DNA of 64,000 nt from Trichoderma breve (GCF_028502605.1 NC_079236.1:4030001-4094000), one strand, 5' to 3'. Shown: positions 1 through 12,997, counted from the stretch's first letter. Translations and numbers: made by a program. Notes: generated by a model from the sequence alone, not told the origin.

Positions 1-1371
1 TATGGGCCTGGCTACTTTTGCTCTCGGCATTGATCGTAGCTCGAGCAAGACCACCAGCGACAAACATGCATATTCCCTGTCCAACTGCCCCCCAGTATAA
101 AGTCCAACGACGGCCGATGCGATCGATGGTGAAGACGCAGATCAATGTGGCAAACTAGCATATTGTCAGTATCTATTGGCTTTTGGATACGGGTAGCTGG
201 TTGGCGTACCATATATGTGATGTTGTTGATGCCGCTGACCCATAGCCTGTCCTTGGAGCTAATTCCAGCTATGGTAAAGATTTCGGGACCGTAGATGGTA
301 ATTCCTGCAATACCAATCCATTCTTGAAGAATCTGAAGCCAAATAACAAGTTGAACGCGCCGACCAGTGTGCAGTTTTCCAGAACCGATACCAAAAAACA
401 TTTGGAGGTAACCCTGCTGCTTGGAAGTATCTTCTTCCAAGTTACGAATGTTAATGATATCTTGGTACTCTGCTTCCATTTTGATGCCGTCCTCGCCTTC
501 GTTGCCGCGAAGCCGACCTAGGATAAAGCGAGCTTCTTCTTCACGGCCAACTTTGACAAGCCAGCGCGGAGATTCCGGCATGAACCAAATGACAATGAAG
601 AGCGCAATGAGAGGAAGGATCTGAAAGGCAACGGGGAATCTCCAGATAAATGAGGATGTGTTGTCGTGGTATTTGGAGGTGCCACTGTTCTCATGTTAGC
701 AAAGCAGCTAAAAAGGATTAACCTCTGAAGGATTTACGAACAATTCTAGCCAGTATGCGACAACAACTCCAAGGATGTTCAGAGTAAACTCAATGGAAAC
801 GAATTGTCCACGAGAAGTATGAGCAGCGGTCTCGGTTGCCCAAACTGGTGTAATCGCATTTAAAATTCCAGTGCCAACCCCGTTAAGCACACGCGCTTTT
901 ACATATCTTCAGTCAGTCAAAGGACTATAACACAGGATCTGCATATAAATGATCTCTCTGTAACATACCGCAAAACATCCAGTTTGAGTTCATGGCCGAA
1001 GCCTGCAGAGCAGCAGCGCAAACGCTCCAAGCACATGCCAAAGCAATCGTCTTGATACGACCATATCGGTCGCCCAGCCAGCCACCGAGGAGACAGCCGC
1101 AGAGAGTCCCCGGGAGATAATACACGGCAACGATGCCTCCCTGCAGCAAGGGCTTATCGACAACGACAATACCCTGGTCTTCATCCCAGTGGCCAAAGCC
1201 CATGCGCTCAGCATAGTCACGCGCCGTATTGACGCCGCCCATCAATCCTTGATCATAGCCGAAGAAGAAAATCGATAACCCCGCTACGAGACAGACGGAA
1301 TTTAGAAGGGAGCTTTTGTAAAGCTTATGGGCCACATTGTATTTGGCCAGCGGCCCGGTGAGGTTGGCCAT
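1..1371 (-). CDS. MFS sugar transporter, 3' end outside window
   Basis: Major facilitator sugar transporter of the plasma membrane (hexose/polyol permease type; substrate not readable). Exons on the minus strand: 1371-969, 895-742, 684-210, 154-1; introns of 73, 57 and 55 bp with GTATGT, GTTCGT and GTACGC donors. The N-terminus begins MANLTGPLAKYN and runs into a first membrane helix with FFFGYDQGLMGGV. The family loop signature GGWLGDRYGR follows TM2, then PESPRWLVKVGR after TM6, and DRIGRR lies in the last exon. The reading frame is still open at base 1, so the last membrane helices lie outside. Start chosen at 1371 because it gives the usual short cytosolic tail; a small upstream exon cannot be excluded. 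The family assignment is clear, the substrate is not. Confidence 0.85.
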
Positions 1372-2279
1372 GCTGTCGATTGCGCAGAAAACAATGGCTG
1401 TATGTGGATTCTCTCAGCACATTTCCTTCTCCGTAGAGGGAATGCTTGGTGAGGATCTTATATATTTGCGCATTATCGTGGAAGCCGAAGATCGGCATCC
1501 CGTGTAGCATTTAGGCAACAATAAATACCAAATTCAGTAAACACGTATCCAAAAGAGAACTCCATCGTTAAGGACGACGATCCCCCATTCGCCAGCGCTG
1601 ACGCTTAAACGCTTCGTCGGAGCCATCCGGTCATTGTCCGATTGAGATCTACCGCGAAAACCCGGCAATCATGGGGTCCTCCATGGGGAAAGTGGGCAGC
1701 AAAGACATGCTCAGTCTGTTCTTGCTTACGTAGAATTATCATTGCTACGCCAGAGTAGCAAACCCCATCGGCAAGTCTGTCGATCTCTCCAGGTTTGGTC
1801 AGTTATGCGCACCAATGGCGTCTGCGGGACTGACTCGACAATGGGGTAGTTTGGGGGAGTAAAACCACCAGTGCCGTTTACAACTGAAGCTGATCTCCGC
1901 AAAATCCACATTGGCGATACGATGGTCATGCGCACCAATAGCTTTCGCAATCCCCAGATTTGAACATATGATGCAAGATGCGCGACGGTAATAACCTGGG
2001 ATTTAATGGCTCGTGTCATATAGTATCAGAGGACGAAATAGTACTCGGGTGTTGCGAGAATGCATCCGATTCGTTCACCGAGTTCTCCCCCGCGTAGCTT
2101 ATTTTTGTCACATGCCACAAATGATTCGTTGCACACCGATTTGGATTGAACTAACATTTCATTCGTATGTATTTGGGTCGGGAACTATATACTGTAGCCG
2201 AATATGTACTCATATTTGCGTGATGCGCTGTTCAGGTCATATCTCATGAATTTTTTGTCTTCCGCCAAGGCACCATCAT
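1372..2279. other. intergenic, transporter promoter side
   Basis: About 900 bp between the transporter start and the end of the chitosanase gene. Open frames here are short and lack recognisable domains. No RNA gene or repeat seen. Confidence 0.5.
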
Positions 2280-3107
2280 TTAAGCCTTGAGACCGGCAAC
2301 AAGCCTGTCTCCCAGTGCCTTGATACTGTTCTCAAAGTCATTGGTGTTCTTGGCCGCCCAGTTTGCGCCGCTCTTGCCGGGCACAGCTCCGGAGCCAGTG
2401 AATCCAATGAACAAAACGTCCTTGGGATCATGGCCGTTATCACCGCTAAGGCCTTCGTTAGGGAAGCAAAGCTTACCCAAAGCAAGGGAAGCTTCTCCGG
2501 TGGAGGTGCCACCGTTGGTATCACCCCAGATACCATAGAACTAGCGATTTGTATGAGTATCTGACATATGATAGAGCAGAATGAGATATCCAAGCTTACA
2601 ACTTGGTTATTGCACACAACAGCCATGACACTAAGCGGCTGCATGCCGGATGACTGAGGGTTGAAAGAGGGGCTGCTGCCCGAATTGCCGAAGACGACAT
2701 ACGGGTGAATATTGGCATCGAGATCAGAAATGCCGAATGTTCTCACAGTATCCTTGAAGGCAGTCTCGCTCTGGCCACTGGGATCGTTGGCACAAGCACC
2801 AGCCGAGTTGTTGGCGCCATCACAATCGATGTCGAGGTTATCATAGTTGCCAGAGCTGCCCTTGAGGAAGATGGCACCGGCAAGGTCACCACAGTATGAA
2901 GCTCCGCCGCTAAAAGTGCCCGACAATTTCTTGGCACACGTTCCCGACTTGAAGAACAGTAAGTATGAAGGACATATCCCGCTAGCCCTTGGTGTGGTTA
3001 TGGCTTACCTTGTGGTTGTCGTAGATGGTCTTGAGGTTGGCAGGGAGTGAGAAGGCTGAGGCTACTGTGCCGAAGGCAGCGAGGCCAAGGAGAGCGTTGG
3101 ATCGCAT
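2280..3107 (-). CDS. secreted chitosanase, glycoside hydrolase family 75
   Basis: Endo-chitosanase that cleaves beta-1,4-glucosamine chains outside the cell. Exons 3107-3009, 2947-2600 and 2540-2280 (introns 61 and 59 bp) give 235 residues, the normal size for fungal GH75. The first exon encodes a signal peptide ([18 protein letters not shown]) and ends at a lysine. The body has a conserved [10 protein letters not shown] segment, paired cysteines, and the strand [18 protein letters not shown], whose Asp and Glu match the usual GH75 acidic catalytic pair. A GTATAAA box lies about 110 bp upstream on the coding strand. Single gene with its own promoter, not part of the clusters to the right. GH75 enzymes are typical of soil and mycoparasitic Sordariomycetes and Eurotiomycetes. 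Confidence 0.88.
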
Positions 3108-4792
3108 TTTAATGAGTTATGAGTTGTAAGTAAGAGAAGCGTGTTTATTAGATTGGAAGAAGCTCTTGGCTGATACCAAACAGACACATTGTATGAGCAT
3201 GGTTCATTCAATTTATACCCCTTCAAACCTGATCCTCAACGCTTCGGTTTGTCTTGACATCTTGACAAATCGCCTCTCCCTGCCACCTTGCCTAGCCTTA
3301 CTCTACCACCGCCATTTCGGCTCGCGGCCGAGTTCATCGTTGAAACGCTGACATGCATCCAAATTGACCATCACCAGTTGAAGCTTGGTGTTGATGAGTG
3401 AAAAGGGAAGGTCAAAGGAATCGATTGGGTAAGATTGGAGGAAAATCAGGACACAAATTGCCTCTGGGACACATTTGTAACGTAGTAGCCGTATTCGTTA
3501 CGCGGGGGGCGCCCCCTTGGTCCAGACCTGAGCCAGCCGTGGGCCGAAAGCTTATACGAGCTTGACGGCCCGCTACACTGAAAAGAGCACTCCACGAAGC
3601 AGCAACAGGTGTTCAGATGAAAACAGGGGAGAGAAATAAGCGTGCTTGCAGATCTTGGCGCCACTACGGAGCACTCTATTCTTGACATGACATCCGATTA
3701 GGTTCAAGATTTGCATGCTTGTCGGTGAGGACTGAGCCGCCAGCAAGGATGTCCATCCCACTTCCCTGTTGCGATCACAATATCTACATCTTTCCTTCCT
3801 CTTCCTGCTAGAAAGTGTTATACGGGCTCCACGGAATGTTACCTGAGAGGTGACTCTCTCTTGTCGAGCCGAGCCGAACAACCCGCGATTCAAAATCATC
3901 GGACGAATTACTATGTCAATTTTGCCCATAACAGATCGTCGTGGAACGTTTCTCGGCATATTTCATGCAGCATACATTGGCCTATTGCATCCTATGCGAG
4001 TGGGATCGAGGAAGGCTACGGAGAAAAAGCTGAACATTGACTACAACAACCAGGAACAGTACACAAATGAAGATTTCAAGAGAAAACTTTAGAAACACAA
4101 GCCTCAATTGGCGGTGACCACCATTTGCAGTGCATGCACTCCTATTATGGGCACTGGAGCGGAGATAGTATATTAGCGCACTCAAGCATCAAAACCCATC
4201 TAGTATATGTGAAACATGGCCCAATAACGCGGTGACGGCCATTGTTGCATATACAGGCACTCATCTGTGGAAAAGAATATTGAGCAGCGGAGTAGAATAT
4301 CCATAGAAATGTAAATAAACACCTTCCAGCTCAGGGGAAGTTTTTGGGCGATTATTTGGTCATCGGAAAGCCCTGTCAAAACAGATTTCCAAGAAAACCC
4401 CCCGCTTCCATAAGATAAGCTTATAAGCTTAAATTTATTTCTTGCGGATATTTAACTTGAAGAAAATCTCTGTTGAAATACCTTTGTCCATGCTAATTTC
4501 CAAGAAGAAAAAAAGGTCTCTCGGAAATCTTTCCTAATGCCAACTCCTGCTTTAGCAAAGATATGTTCAGAAACTCCCTCCTTGCGCAGGTAGCCGGGCA
4601 CTAAAGATTAGCTGGGCGAGATGCAGAGCGTCGGGCTTCTTGTTCACAGCCAAATGTCAGTAGTCTACGGTCTAATTCAATTCATTAAGAAAACCGTGTG
4701 AGTAGTGTTGTATTTGATATACGTATCAGAATGCACTGCACAAAAAAATAACTGAAACTGTCATGATTCATACATCATATCTCGTCAGCCCC
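3108..4792. other. intergenic region, no gene recognised
   Basis: About 1.7 kb holding the chitosanase promoter on the left (TATA-like element at 3212-3218, minus strand) and the 3' flank of the NLR gene on the right. Frames of up to about 128 codons exist but show no domain, compositional bias or splice context. Confidence 0.5.
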
Positions 4793-7700
4793 TCAGGCGC
4801 CGGTCCAGAACCGATCCCAAGCATCCTTGCAAATCTCATTCTGTAAGCGGTTCAGAAAGCTCTCAAACTTCACTGGCTCCTCCCCATCCACCCTCATAAC
4901 GCCATCCTTGATGCCTCGCCAGCCCTCCACAGGCAACTTGATGTAATTATGCCTCTTGTCGCAAAAATGCATCACATTTGGCGATCCAACCTTCTCGGGA
5001 GTGTGTCTCGCGTTGTAGCAGATTTCACAAACCAATGTGGTGGAGCATTCGGCACAGTAATGGACCACAGAATCTCCCCACCAGGCGTACCCAGCTGTGG
5101 GAGTGCAGATGCCTCCGTCGCAGCTGTATACAACAATGTCGGGGTTGCCCAGGTCTCCTTCATCCTTTGGTGATGACTTATTTCCACTCCTGAGGCTATT
5201 CATGGTTTCGAACGCTGCCATTCCTTCAAACGTGCCAACTCTACCAGCTCTAGCAAGAGGTACCACTCCTTCGGGCGGTGTATCATCTTCATCATCGCTG
5301 CTGTCACTTTCTTCATCACCGGATTCATCCGATTCGGAGCTCAACCCGTCTTCCTCCTCTGAAGCGGTCGTGATTTTGGAAAACATGGCTGATATCACAA
5401 TTCGCGCATATCGCTGGATATCCTGCCCGTCCGGAACGGCTTTGCTCAGTATCATAAGTGCATGGCCCAGCTTTTCCAAATTTTGCCCATCGTTCCAAGA
5501 GACTTTATCGCTCAGGCCGGCGAAGCAGTCATTGAAAACGCTCTGGAGTCGCTCCTGGAACTCGCTACCTTGACCCATTTTCAGGCACATTGACGCAATA
5601 ACGATGCGACGATGTACAAGGTCTAGAGCTGTATAGATCGGTACAGATAAAGAGAGTGGCCTATCCATTAGACCTTTGAGTGCCTCAAGAGCCTCTAGCT
5701 TGACTTTGGGATCGCGAGAGCTGCGGAAAATTTCGTACAGAACGTCTGACATAACGTCAACAGCCCTTTGGAGCATTGTTTGAGGTTGCTCGTCTGTAAT
5801 AGAATACGGGTATCCGCCGGATGTAGTGTTGAATATGTCGTCCAAATATTTGCGAGCATTCTCAAGATCCCCTGCTGCCCTAAAGTACGTCACTGCCAAC
5901 TCAAGACGCAATGGGGCGCCAGAGTTGAGCCGATCAAGAAACTGGATTGCGTTCTTATAGATTTCGATGAGAAACTCTGCTTCGCCCTCCTTGATTGCAA
6001 GAGAGCGAAGCGTGTCGTGTCGCTCACGGCCATCATAGCAATAGTTCCACGCCATCCAAGTTAGCCTATCAATAGGGCTCCAACTTTTCAGTGTTCGAAA
6101 ATACCCAGCGTAATCATCAACCTTCTCGAAAAGCTCAATTTCTTTCACAAGAGCATCTCCCGTAGTCATTCCAGTTGGATCGATCGACTTTGCCTTGGTG
6201 TAAGATTCGGCTGCGGCTTGCCGCATCTTCAGCTTTGTCTCAACTTCAGCCTTTGCTAAGAGAGCTGCGCGCTTCAAGGCCGTAGGGACATCGACCGTTT
6301 CAATGTCCTTGACACGCTCCAAAATAGTTTCGAAAGCCTTGTCTTTTTCGTGTAGCTTCAACAGGACCTTGGAGTGCAGGATTGATATCTTGAACTTTTC
6401 CACATTATCGTCTCCGGAATGACAGATATCATATGCCTTTTTGCACATCAAATCAGCTGCTTTGTAATGGCTATAATGGAAGAATAGCTCTCCCACAGCT
6501 CGGTAAGCCGTTCCGTCCATCTCGAGATCACTGAAGATTCCTGGCAAGCCCAGTGAGCTCTTTTCTTCCCCTAATTCTCCCGTGGCTTGATTCGCAGCAT
6601 TTCCGCTATCGTCAGTGGGTGGATCATTGCTTGACGGTGCTGGTGCCGAAGCCTCGTCTGGGAAGTTGGCTTTAGCTTTGTCAACCAGGAGCTCATCAAG
6701 TCCAGACTATAATAATATCGTCAGTTGAGGGTTTCTGTAAAAGAAGAAGAAGAAGGGAACACAGCCAGCTAAAACTTACAACGCCCAAAAGTCCATAGAG
6801 AAGCTTATATGCACTTAATACTTCTTCAAGGTTCGCCGCAGTATAGATGCGGCTAACGTACCCCCTAACCATCCCATATCTGCATCTTCGGGAATCTATG
6901 GCAACATCTGCCCACCATGCGGCTGCATCAGGGCTCAAGAGAGACGTAATTTCTGGAATTTTGAGGGATTCGGCCCAGAGAGCAACTCTGTCGTTTACAA
7001 GACTCTTGATGCCCCTGTTATATGTCATTCCCGTGCGACTGAGTGTGTCTGCAAAGTCGGTGTGTGATAACGCCATGGCAAGCCCTTCCATAACCTCGGC
7101 TTTCTCTTGAGGCGTGTGCTCCTCCAAATTGAGCTCGACGAAATGCGAGAGGAGGCGATAGGCAGCATATAGCCGTAGACCTTCTTTAATCGGGTGGCCT
7201 GGCCCCAGAGGTTCCGGCTTGACTAGGTCAACACCGGCCAAAAATATCTGGCGATGCGCTTCTGATGCTTTCAAATGCCATTTAGAGTCCACATCGGATG
7301 CATCCCTAAAGAATGCACGCATTGACCTCTCTTTGAACTTGACAGGTAAAGCGCCATCATTATAGACATCATCTTGGTTATCGGATGCTGTTTCCGCCTT
7401 TTCGAGGTCCTCGATAGAACCAGTAGAAGTATCTCTATGAGCTATTTCTCGTGTTTGAGCCTCAAAGGCGGGGTCTCCAATCTGGAGAAACTTGGATGCA
7501 ACTTCAGGAATTTCCTCGAGTGTAAAGCTGTCATCTTTAGATAGATAGACCAGCAGCGACGTTACTTCATCGAGAGTCAGGACGCGATATGAGAAAGCAA
7601 TCCAATGGAGCAGCTTGGCCGCAATTTGTTGACGGTCAGCAGGCATTCGACGTTGGCATTCGTCCAACATGATCTCGTATACGCCATGCAAGTTCTCTGG

Positions 7701-9647
7701 CATTGGTTGCGCTAGCACCTGAAGAGCTGCACCTTCACGGCCGAGAGCATTGAGTCGCTCTAGAGTGTGCTCAGCATATAACAAGTCTAATAAGAAGAAG
7801 TTTGTCAGATTCTTTCTCCACGCTGTCCCAAACGTCCCGACTTACTAGGTGATGCCTCTTCCACCTTTTCTGCAATTCTCTGTTGGACGTAACGTGTAAA
7901 CTTCTTGAGGTAGTTCAGATCGTTAATTCGATGCCATGCGAGCGTCTTGAAGTCCTGCAATTGTTTCTCCTTTGTGACTTCGATGGTGCTGACTTCTGCC
8001 TGCTCGGACAATTTCTGCAACAGGTCGGGGCGAGAGGTGACGACAATCGATATTCTGAACTTCTCCTGCCTGACAAGCTTGACAAATTCAAGGAATTGAG
8101 GGAAGTCAATCAATTCATCCAGGCCATCAAAAAGGACAAAAAGACGGTTCGGGGAGTCATTGCTGAACGAAGGGCCTAGAATCTTGAGGAGTAAGTCTCT
8201 CCACTCAAAGACATTATAGAAAACCTCGTCGCGGACCATCTCTGCGTTGATCCTCTCACAGAGCGGCACACTCTGCTCAACTATCTGGTTGATAGTGGTA
8301 ATCAGTCCGCTTCTGAAGAGGCCCAAGTCTTTGCGCTGCTCTCGGAAGTAAAAATGTGCGACACAGGTGCGCTGACTTGAGTCCTCCTTTGCCAAGCTGT
8401 AGAGCTTGTCGTGCACCGCCGCAGCTAGATGGCTCTTACCGGTGCCTGGTAGTCCTGCTAAAGCAAGAACTGGCTTCAGCACACTGACATCTTCGTCTTG
8501 TTTCACCCAGTCTTCCCACTCTTGTTGAGAAAAGACCCAGGTACAAGTGTCTGGGATCAGAGTCTCTTTCAGGATTGCGTATTCATGGCCATCTCCCTCA
8601 ACATCCGGCATTCTGTTTCGTACTCTATTGGCGGATGCTGGCTTTCCTGCATCCTGAGTCGATGGCTTTCCTTTGTGATCATGCTTTGCGTTCTGTTCCG
8701 TAAAGGCCTTGAGCAGCTTGGCGACATCGCTGCGAATGCTCCCAGTATCTTGACTAATTGAGAACATCATCTCCTTCTGCTCCTCGAGCATTCTGGTGTG
8801 TGCCTCCTGGTTGTTCTGGAGCTCTGTATTCATTTTCTTAAGCTCTTCACTGTTGCCTAGGATCGCAAACTCTGTCGCATTCTGCAGCCTCGTCAGATCC
8901 TTGTCCATCTTCTTCCGGGCACCACCCAAATCGCTATCTTCTCCTCCAATTAAATTGGTGATCCATTTCTCTGCATGTCATGTGAGCAGAGCCTCAGTTT
9001 AATTACAACTTCAAAGTAGAGGCACTTACTAAAACGGCCAAGCTCTATATACTTGTGCGCATAGCCTGTCAACGTCAAGAAGGACGTAAAGACGTCCATG
9101 AGACAATTCTGATAGGCCTTATGTGATGGAAGGCGAGTCTCCAATATGACGACGCGCTCTAAAAAGCTATTCATATCGTCAAAGAAGACAACGACGACAT
9201 CATAGTCAGCTGAAACTTGTTTGCAGGCCTAAGGAGGTACGATGCAACGTTAGCCAACGACATGCTGCTGTTATGCATTCATACTCGCGAAGAGAGTCTT
9301 ACTGAAAGAAGATATGTAATAGCCGTGCCAATAGCAGCAGCTGGAGGAAATGCAGGAACAGCAGCGCTGATGAGCTGCTGGGCGCCTTTCTCAATGTAAT
9401 CGATGTTGGCAGCAAAAAGGCTGCGGAGCTTGTCCACTTTTTTGCTATTGTGTCGAAATTTGTGAAAAGAATTCATTTCGCTCGTGCCAAAGTCTATCAT
9501 GGCCTGAACATTGTTAAACTTGGGCTGCAAGTCGAAGCCCACGATGCCTTTGTACTGCTTGAGTGCTTGCTTCCACAAGTCGGCAACATCGCGATTATCA
9601 CTCTCCAGGTCTTCCGGCACTATCTTCTTCCCCCCGTTGGTCGCCAT
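4793..9647 (-). CDS. NLR/STAND protein: Goodbye-NACHT-TPR-zinc finger
   Basis: Large fungal STAND (NLR-like) receptor, probably cytosolic and linked to non-self recognition or programmed cell death; ligand unknown. Exons 9647-9303, 9228-9030, 8970-7846, 7786-6780, 6706-4793 give about 1529 residues, all junctions in frame. Residues about 20-200 look like the Goodbye-type N-terminal domain. NACHT follows: P-loop GLPGTGKS near residue 353 and Walker B LFVLFDGLDEL near 458. A winged-helix/helical part leads into an acidic-linked TPR-like array (about 900-1330), a very acidic low-complexity stretch, then a cysteine cluster (CDGGIC...HYCAEC...CEICYNARH, about 1425-1480) resembling a ZZ-type zinc finger. 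ATG 9647 was chosen because upstream sequence in frame is hydrophobic leader-like and the domain starts soon after. No frameshift seen. Stands alone. Confidence 0.82.
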
Positions 9648-11345
9648 GTTGCCAAAGAGAGGGGGAAGATCAACTGAAACCAAGCAAAGTAAAAGCAGAA
9701 TTAGAACGAGCAAGGTTACATTTAATCTTTCTTCCTATAAGTGGTCACGAAACAGCTCCAAACTATGCGGACGAAATGGTGATATATGGGGTCCCAGCCT
9801 CTCTTATATCGTTTCAACCAACACCATTATATCGGTAAATGCACCATATTCGGCTACAGCCAGAGTTCATTCAGCCCTATAATGTGCTCCACATCACACC
9901 AAGAGATGCAGCTGAATGAGCCTATCATGCTCATTCGTAGGATTCCTCTCTATGTAGATGGCCGCATGATCCCCTGTTCGTTGCCTGTGGGCTGATCATG
10001 CAGCTTATGATCAGCCCCTCGAGTTAGCGTAGACTCAAGATGCAATATCCTTCATCCGGTAACTCGAGTCTGGGACGCCGGAATGATGCCCTAATTAACT
10101 AAGTCGATAGTGGTAATGCGCCATCTAAATCACGGGGCAATATCTGCTATAAGAGTTAGATCATTATAGAGACCATAAAGGTCCCAACGCTGAGAGAATT
10201 GAACATTCAAGTGGCGGATTTGCACCTGTGATTTTAGTGCGCTTCAGGACGCGAGCGAAGTTCACACTAGCAGAAACCAGGAACCCCGCAGCTAACAGGT
10301 TATCAAACGAGGGATTATTAAACCAAAATGCATGGCAAGAACGCCGTCCTCGTCTACTGGCCACTTGTTGCTATTATTGAACCCTCTTGTGCTATCATTG
10401 GACTAACAGTCAACTTGGGCTGAGGCGGAGTCACACACAGTGGGGCCTGTGAAATGAAGGCGATCCCAAAGTGGTTCCAAGAATCTCGATGACAGGAATG
10501 GTCCATCAGTTGATCTGCTTGCGGAGAAAGCACTAAACAAATACGATGTCGTGATGGAGCAGCCGCGCCGCTTCCCAAGTGTTGGCCGTGCCAGTGGCCG
10601 AATCAGAGACAAGCCAGACAAGAAACGCTATTTGCAGCCCCCAACGCAACGTCAGGAGCAAGGCAGCCTGGCAAATCAGGTAAAACACAAGTCAAGGTTC
10701 CAGTCAGTTGTGAATTGGTAGAAGAGGGTGGCATTCGTCCCATGCGGCTCAAGCCACATGGATTTAGGCCTTACGCTCTGAAAACTTCTTCTTTTGTAAC
10801 ATCTAACCGTTTCATACAGGTTGCTTCAACATCTATACGCTAAGTCACAATCATTGTTTCTAATGTAACTCAAACAATCAACTCTTACGATAGTTGCCTA
10901 TAGACCTGAGCCAAGCGTTAACTACCTCCTCATGATGTTTCGTTTGCTCTCTTCTCTTATGGCCAATTCTGACACACTAACTCAAGTGACAGTATCTTAA
11001 ATAGCATATCTTAAGCATAGCGAGAAATGCTGTTGCCTTCAGAGGCCTAAAGAGGGCAGCGTAGCACCTTGTTTCTTCAAACCATATGATATCCAAAAAG
11101 CCGAAACGTGTGGGTGAATAGTGTAGCATTTTAACATCCTGTCATCTTTTAATAACCCCCAAACATACGGGCACTAATGCCTAGGCTACTTAGTTTCCTC
11201 TGCAGATGTTCGTGACTACCCTCTTTCTGGACATAATTTCCATCCGTGGAATGCATGACAGACATATGATTTATCGCCTATGACGCACCGCCTCTACTAC
11301 TGATATACAGCTCATCTGTCAAACACTAGTAGCTACTCGTATGTA
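9648..11345. other. intergenic region with inverted repeats
   Basis: 1.7 kb between the NLR promoter and the 3' end of the beta-propeller gene. No supported gene. It contains two inverted repeats around 9989-10068, listed separately. Confidence 0.5.
9989..10068. repeat. two adjacent perfect inverted repeats
   Basis: 9989-10017 is an 11-bp perfect inverted repeat (GGGCTGATCAT / ATGATCAGCCC) around a 7-nt loop. Directly next to it, CTCGAGTTA (10018-10026) and TAACTCGAG (10060-10068) form a second inverted pair with a 33-bp spacer. They lie about 340 bp upstream of the NLR start. They could be a structured leader, a regulatory element or the remnant of a small transposable element; no terminal duplication was identified. 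Confidence 0.55.
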
Positions 11346-12422
11346 TCAAAAGCTGAACCCCCTAGTATCGAGAGCCTGCACTTTGCCTCCTTCCGTTGTA
11401 CCGTTTATTTTCCCACCGCCAGTGGTTACATAAAGAACATGCGAATCCCGCCTTGTTCTCCCAAACCGACAGGCCGTTGCCGTCGCAACTTCGAAAGAGC
11501 TGGCCGCGCCAGCAACACGGACATATCTGCCATCTGGAGCAGCCGCAAGTACTTTGTTTTCCGAATTTGTAGCTATCCACTTGATGTTTCTGTCGTCGGG
11601 GCCAAATATGAAGTCATCCAGTGCCTCCGACGGTAGGGTAATTATTTTCTCGGGTGCGGTGTTGATAGGTGCATATCCATTCTTGTCAATTTTGATTCGA
11701 TACATGGAGGTTTCAAGGCTGCCCGTTGACGGATTGGTTGTTGATGTATCATTTGTAAACCATAAAAACCCATCGTGGATGTGAATACCGTTAATGCCAA
11801 TAGTTACGGGCTGTGATGGGGCAGTGTCCTGTGGCGGGAATTGAGCCGCTTTATCCACCGTGCCCTTAACCACGTCAACACGCCAAACAGCATTCAATAT
11901 CGAATCCGCTAGAAGAACTATGTGACTGCTTTGCGGAACTGTCGTCGCACCGTTGAGTAGAACCGCATCGGGAAGGGAAGTAATCGGCTTCGGATAAGAG
12001 GACTGGCCATGTCTGAAATCGATGCTCCAAAGACGAGATGTTCCTTTAACACCCCCTGTTGACTGGCTAAAGTTTCCGCCGGCAACAGCAAATACGTCTG
12101 TGGATGTTTCTACTATCCCAAATAAGCTGGTGACTGAGTCTATGGTGAATAGACGGGTAACGGTTGGCGAGAGACAGTCCAAGTCAGAAACCTCATATAG
12201 TGTAGCGTCTGGCAGGAAACTTGTGAGAAGAAGATTGCCGTTAGCTCGAACAGCAATATTCTCAATCCATGTGCCGGCGGGAAATTGAGCAATGACATGA
12301 CTTGGAAGAAGGTGCGATTCGCGATGGTCCAATCGGTGAAATGAAGGCGGCGGCAATGCGGCCAGCGAGGCGACCAGAGTCAGAAAACTGCAAGTTGCTA
12401 GAAACAATGACTTGAAGGCCAT
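11346..12422 (-). CDS. secreted SMP-30/gluconolactonase-like beta-propeller
   Basis: Single-exon gene for a 358-residue protein. ATG 12422 was chosen over one 93 bp upstream because it directly starts a signal peptide (MAFKSLFLATCSFLTLVAS, then AALPPPS). The mature part is built of repeated strands typical of six-bladed propellers, such as TWIENIAVRANGNLLLTSF, INGIHIHDGFLWFTND and DDFIFGPDDRNIKWIAT, with several N-glycosylation sites. Fungal members of the SMP-30/NHL-like superfamily are often found beside biosynthetic clusters, and some act as lactonases or cyclases. Here no catalytic assignment can be made. It sits about 570 bp from the PRISE-type reductase gene in the same orientation, so it may be the left edge of the polyketide locus or an unrelated neighbour. 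Confidence 0.72.
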   Translation of the reverse strand: MAFKSLFLATCSFLTLVASLAALPPPSFHRLDHRESHLLPSHVIAQFPAGTWIENIAVRANGNLLLTSFLPDATLYEVSDLDCLSPTVTRLFTIDSVTSLFGIVETSTDVFAVAGGNFSQSTGGVKGTSRLWSIDFRHGQSSYPKPITSLPDAVLLNGATTVPQSSHIVLLADSILNAVWRVDVVKGTVDKAAQFPPQDTAPSQPVTIGINGIHIHDGFLWFTNDTSTTNPSTGSLETSMYRIKIDKNGYAPINTAPEKIITLPSEALDDFIFGPDDRNIKWIATNSENKVLAAAPDGRYVRVAGAASSFEVATATACRFGRTRRDSHVLYVTTGGGKINGTTEGGKVQALDTRGFSF

Positions 12423-12997
12423 TATTGCTGTAATTTTTTTGAAGAATTCCAATTGACCAATGTTTCCACAGCACTTAAAATGCAAATTTACAAAACGAAA
12501 ATGTTCTGAAGTCAAGATATGTTCTCAAAAGACACAATAATAACAAGACTAGTAGTAAATAAATAATTAAAAATCGGTTATCGCCCAACTTCACAGCCCA
12601 TCACTAGCAGATCCTACTGACGTAAATACATGCGACTTGCTGTGAGCCTTGCTCATAGCGTGGGATCCTTCAACCTTGGAAAACGATCTGATTGAACCAA
12701 CTAGAAGTTGGATGAAGGATCGCTGAATCCTTCAGAGTCATCTCATCAGACATATAATACTCCACAAATTTTGAGATCTCCCTTGCAAAGGCTTACTACT
12801 AGAGTGAAAACCCCACTGATAGTCCATCCAAGCTACCGGTTAAATTCGTCATTCACTCATATTCTTTGGGCACAATGCAGTCATCGGCGAAAAAACGAGC
12901 CAATCATGTCGATAATCTCATCATCAACATAAAATTCCCGTATATTCAGCTACTTAAGTAGTTTTCATGAAGTTTTCCGTACTCCGTGAATCTATAA
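12423..12997. other. intergenic region
   Basis: 575 bp between two genes read on the minus strand: promoter of the propeller gene and terminator side of the reductase gene. AT-rich; nothing else recognised. Confidence 0.5.

Noticed and set aside
3573..3959. 128-codon minus-strand frame in the intergenic region
   Set aside because: Arg/Ser-rich with no domain, and equally long frames exist on the other strand.
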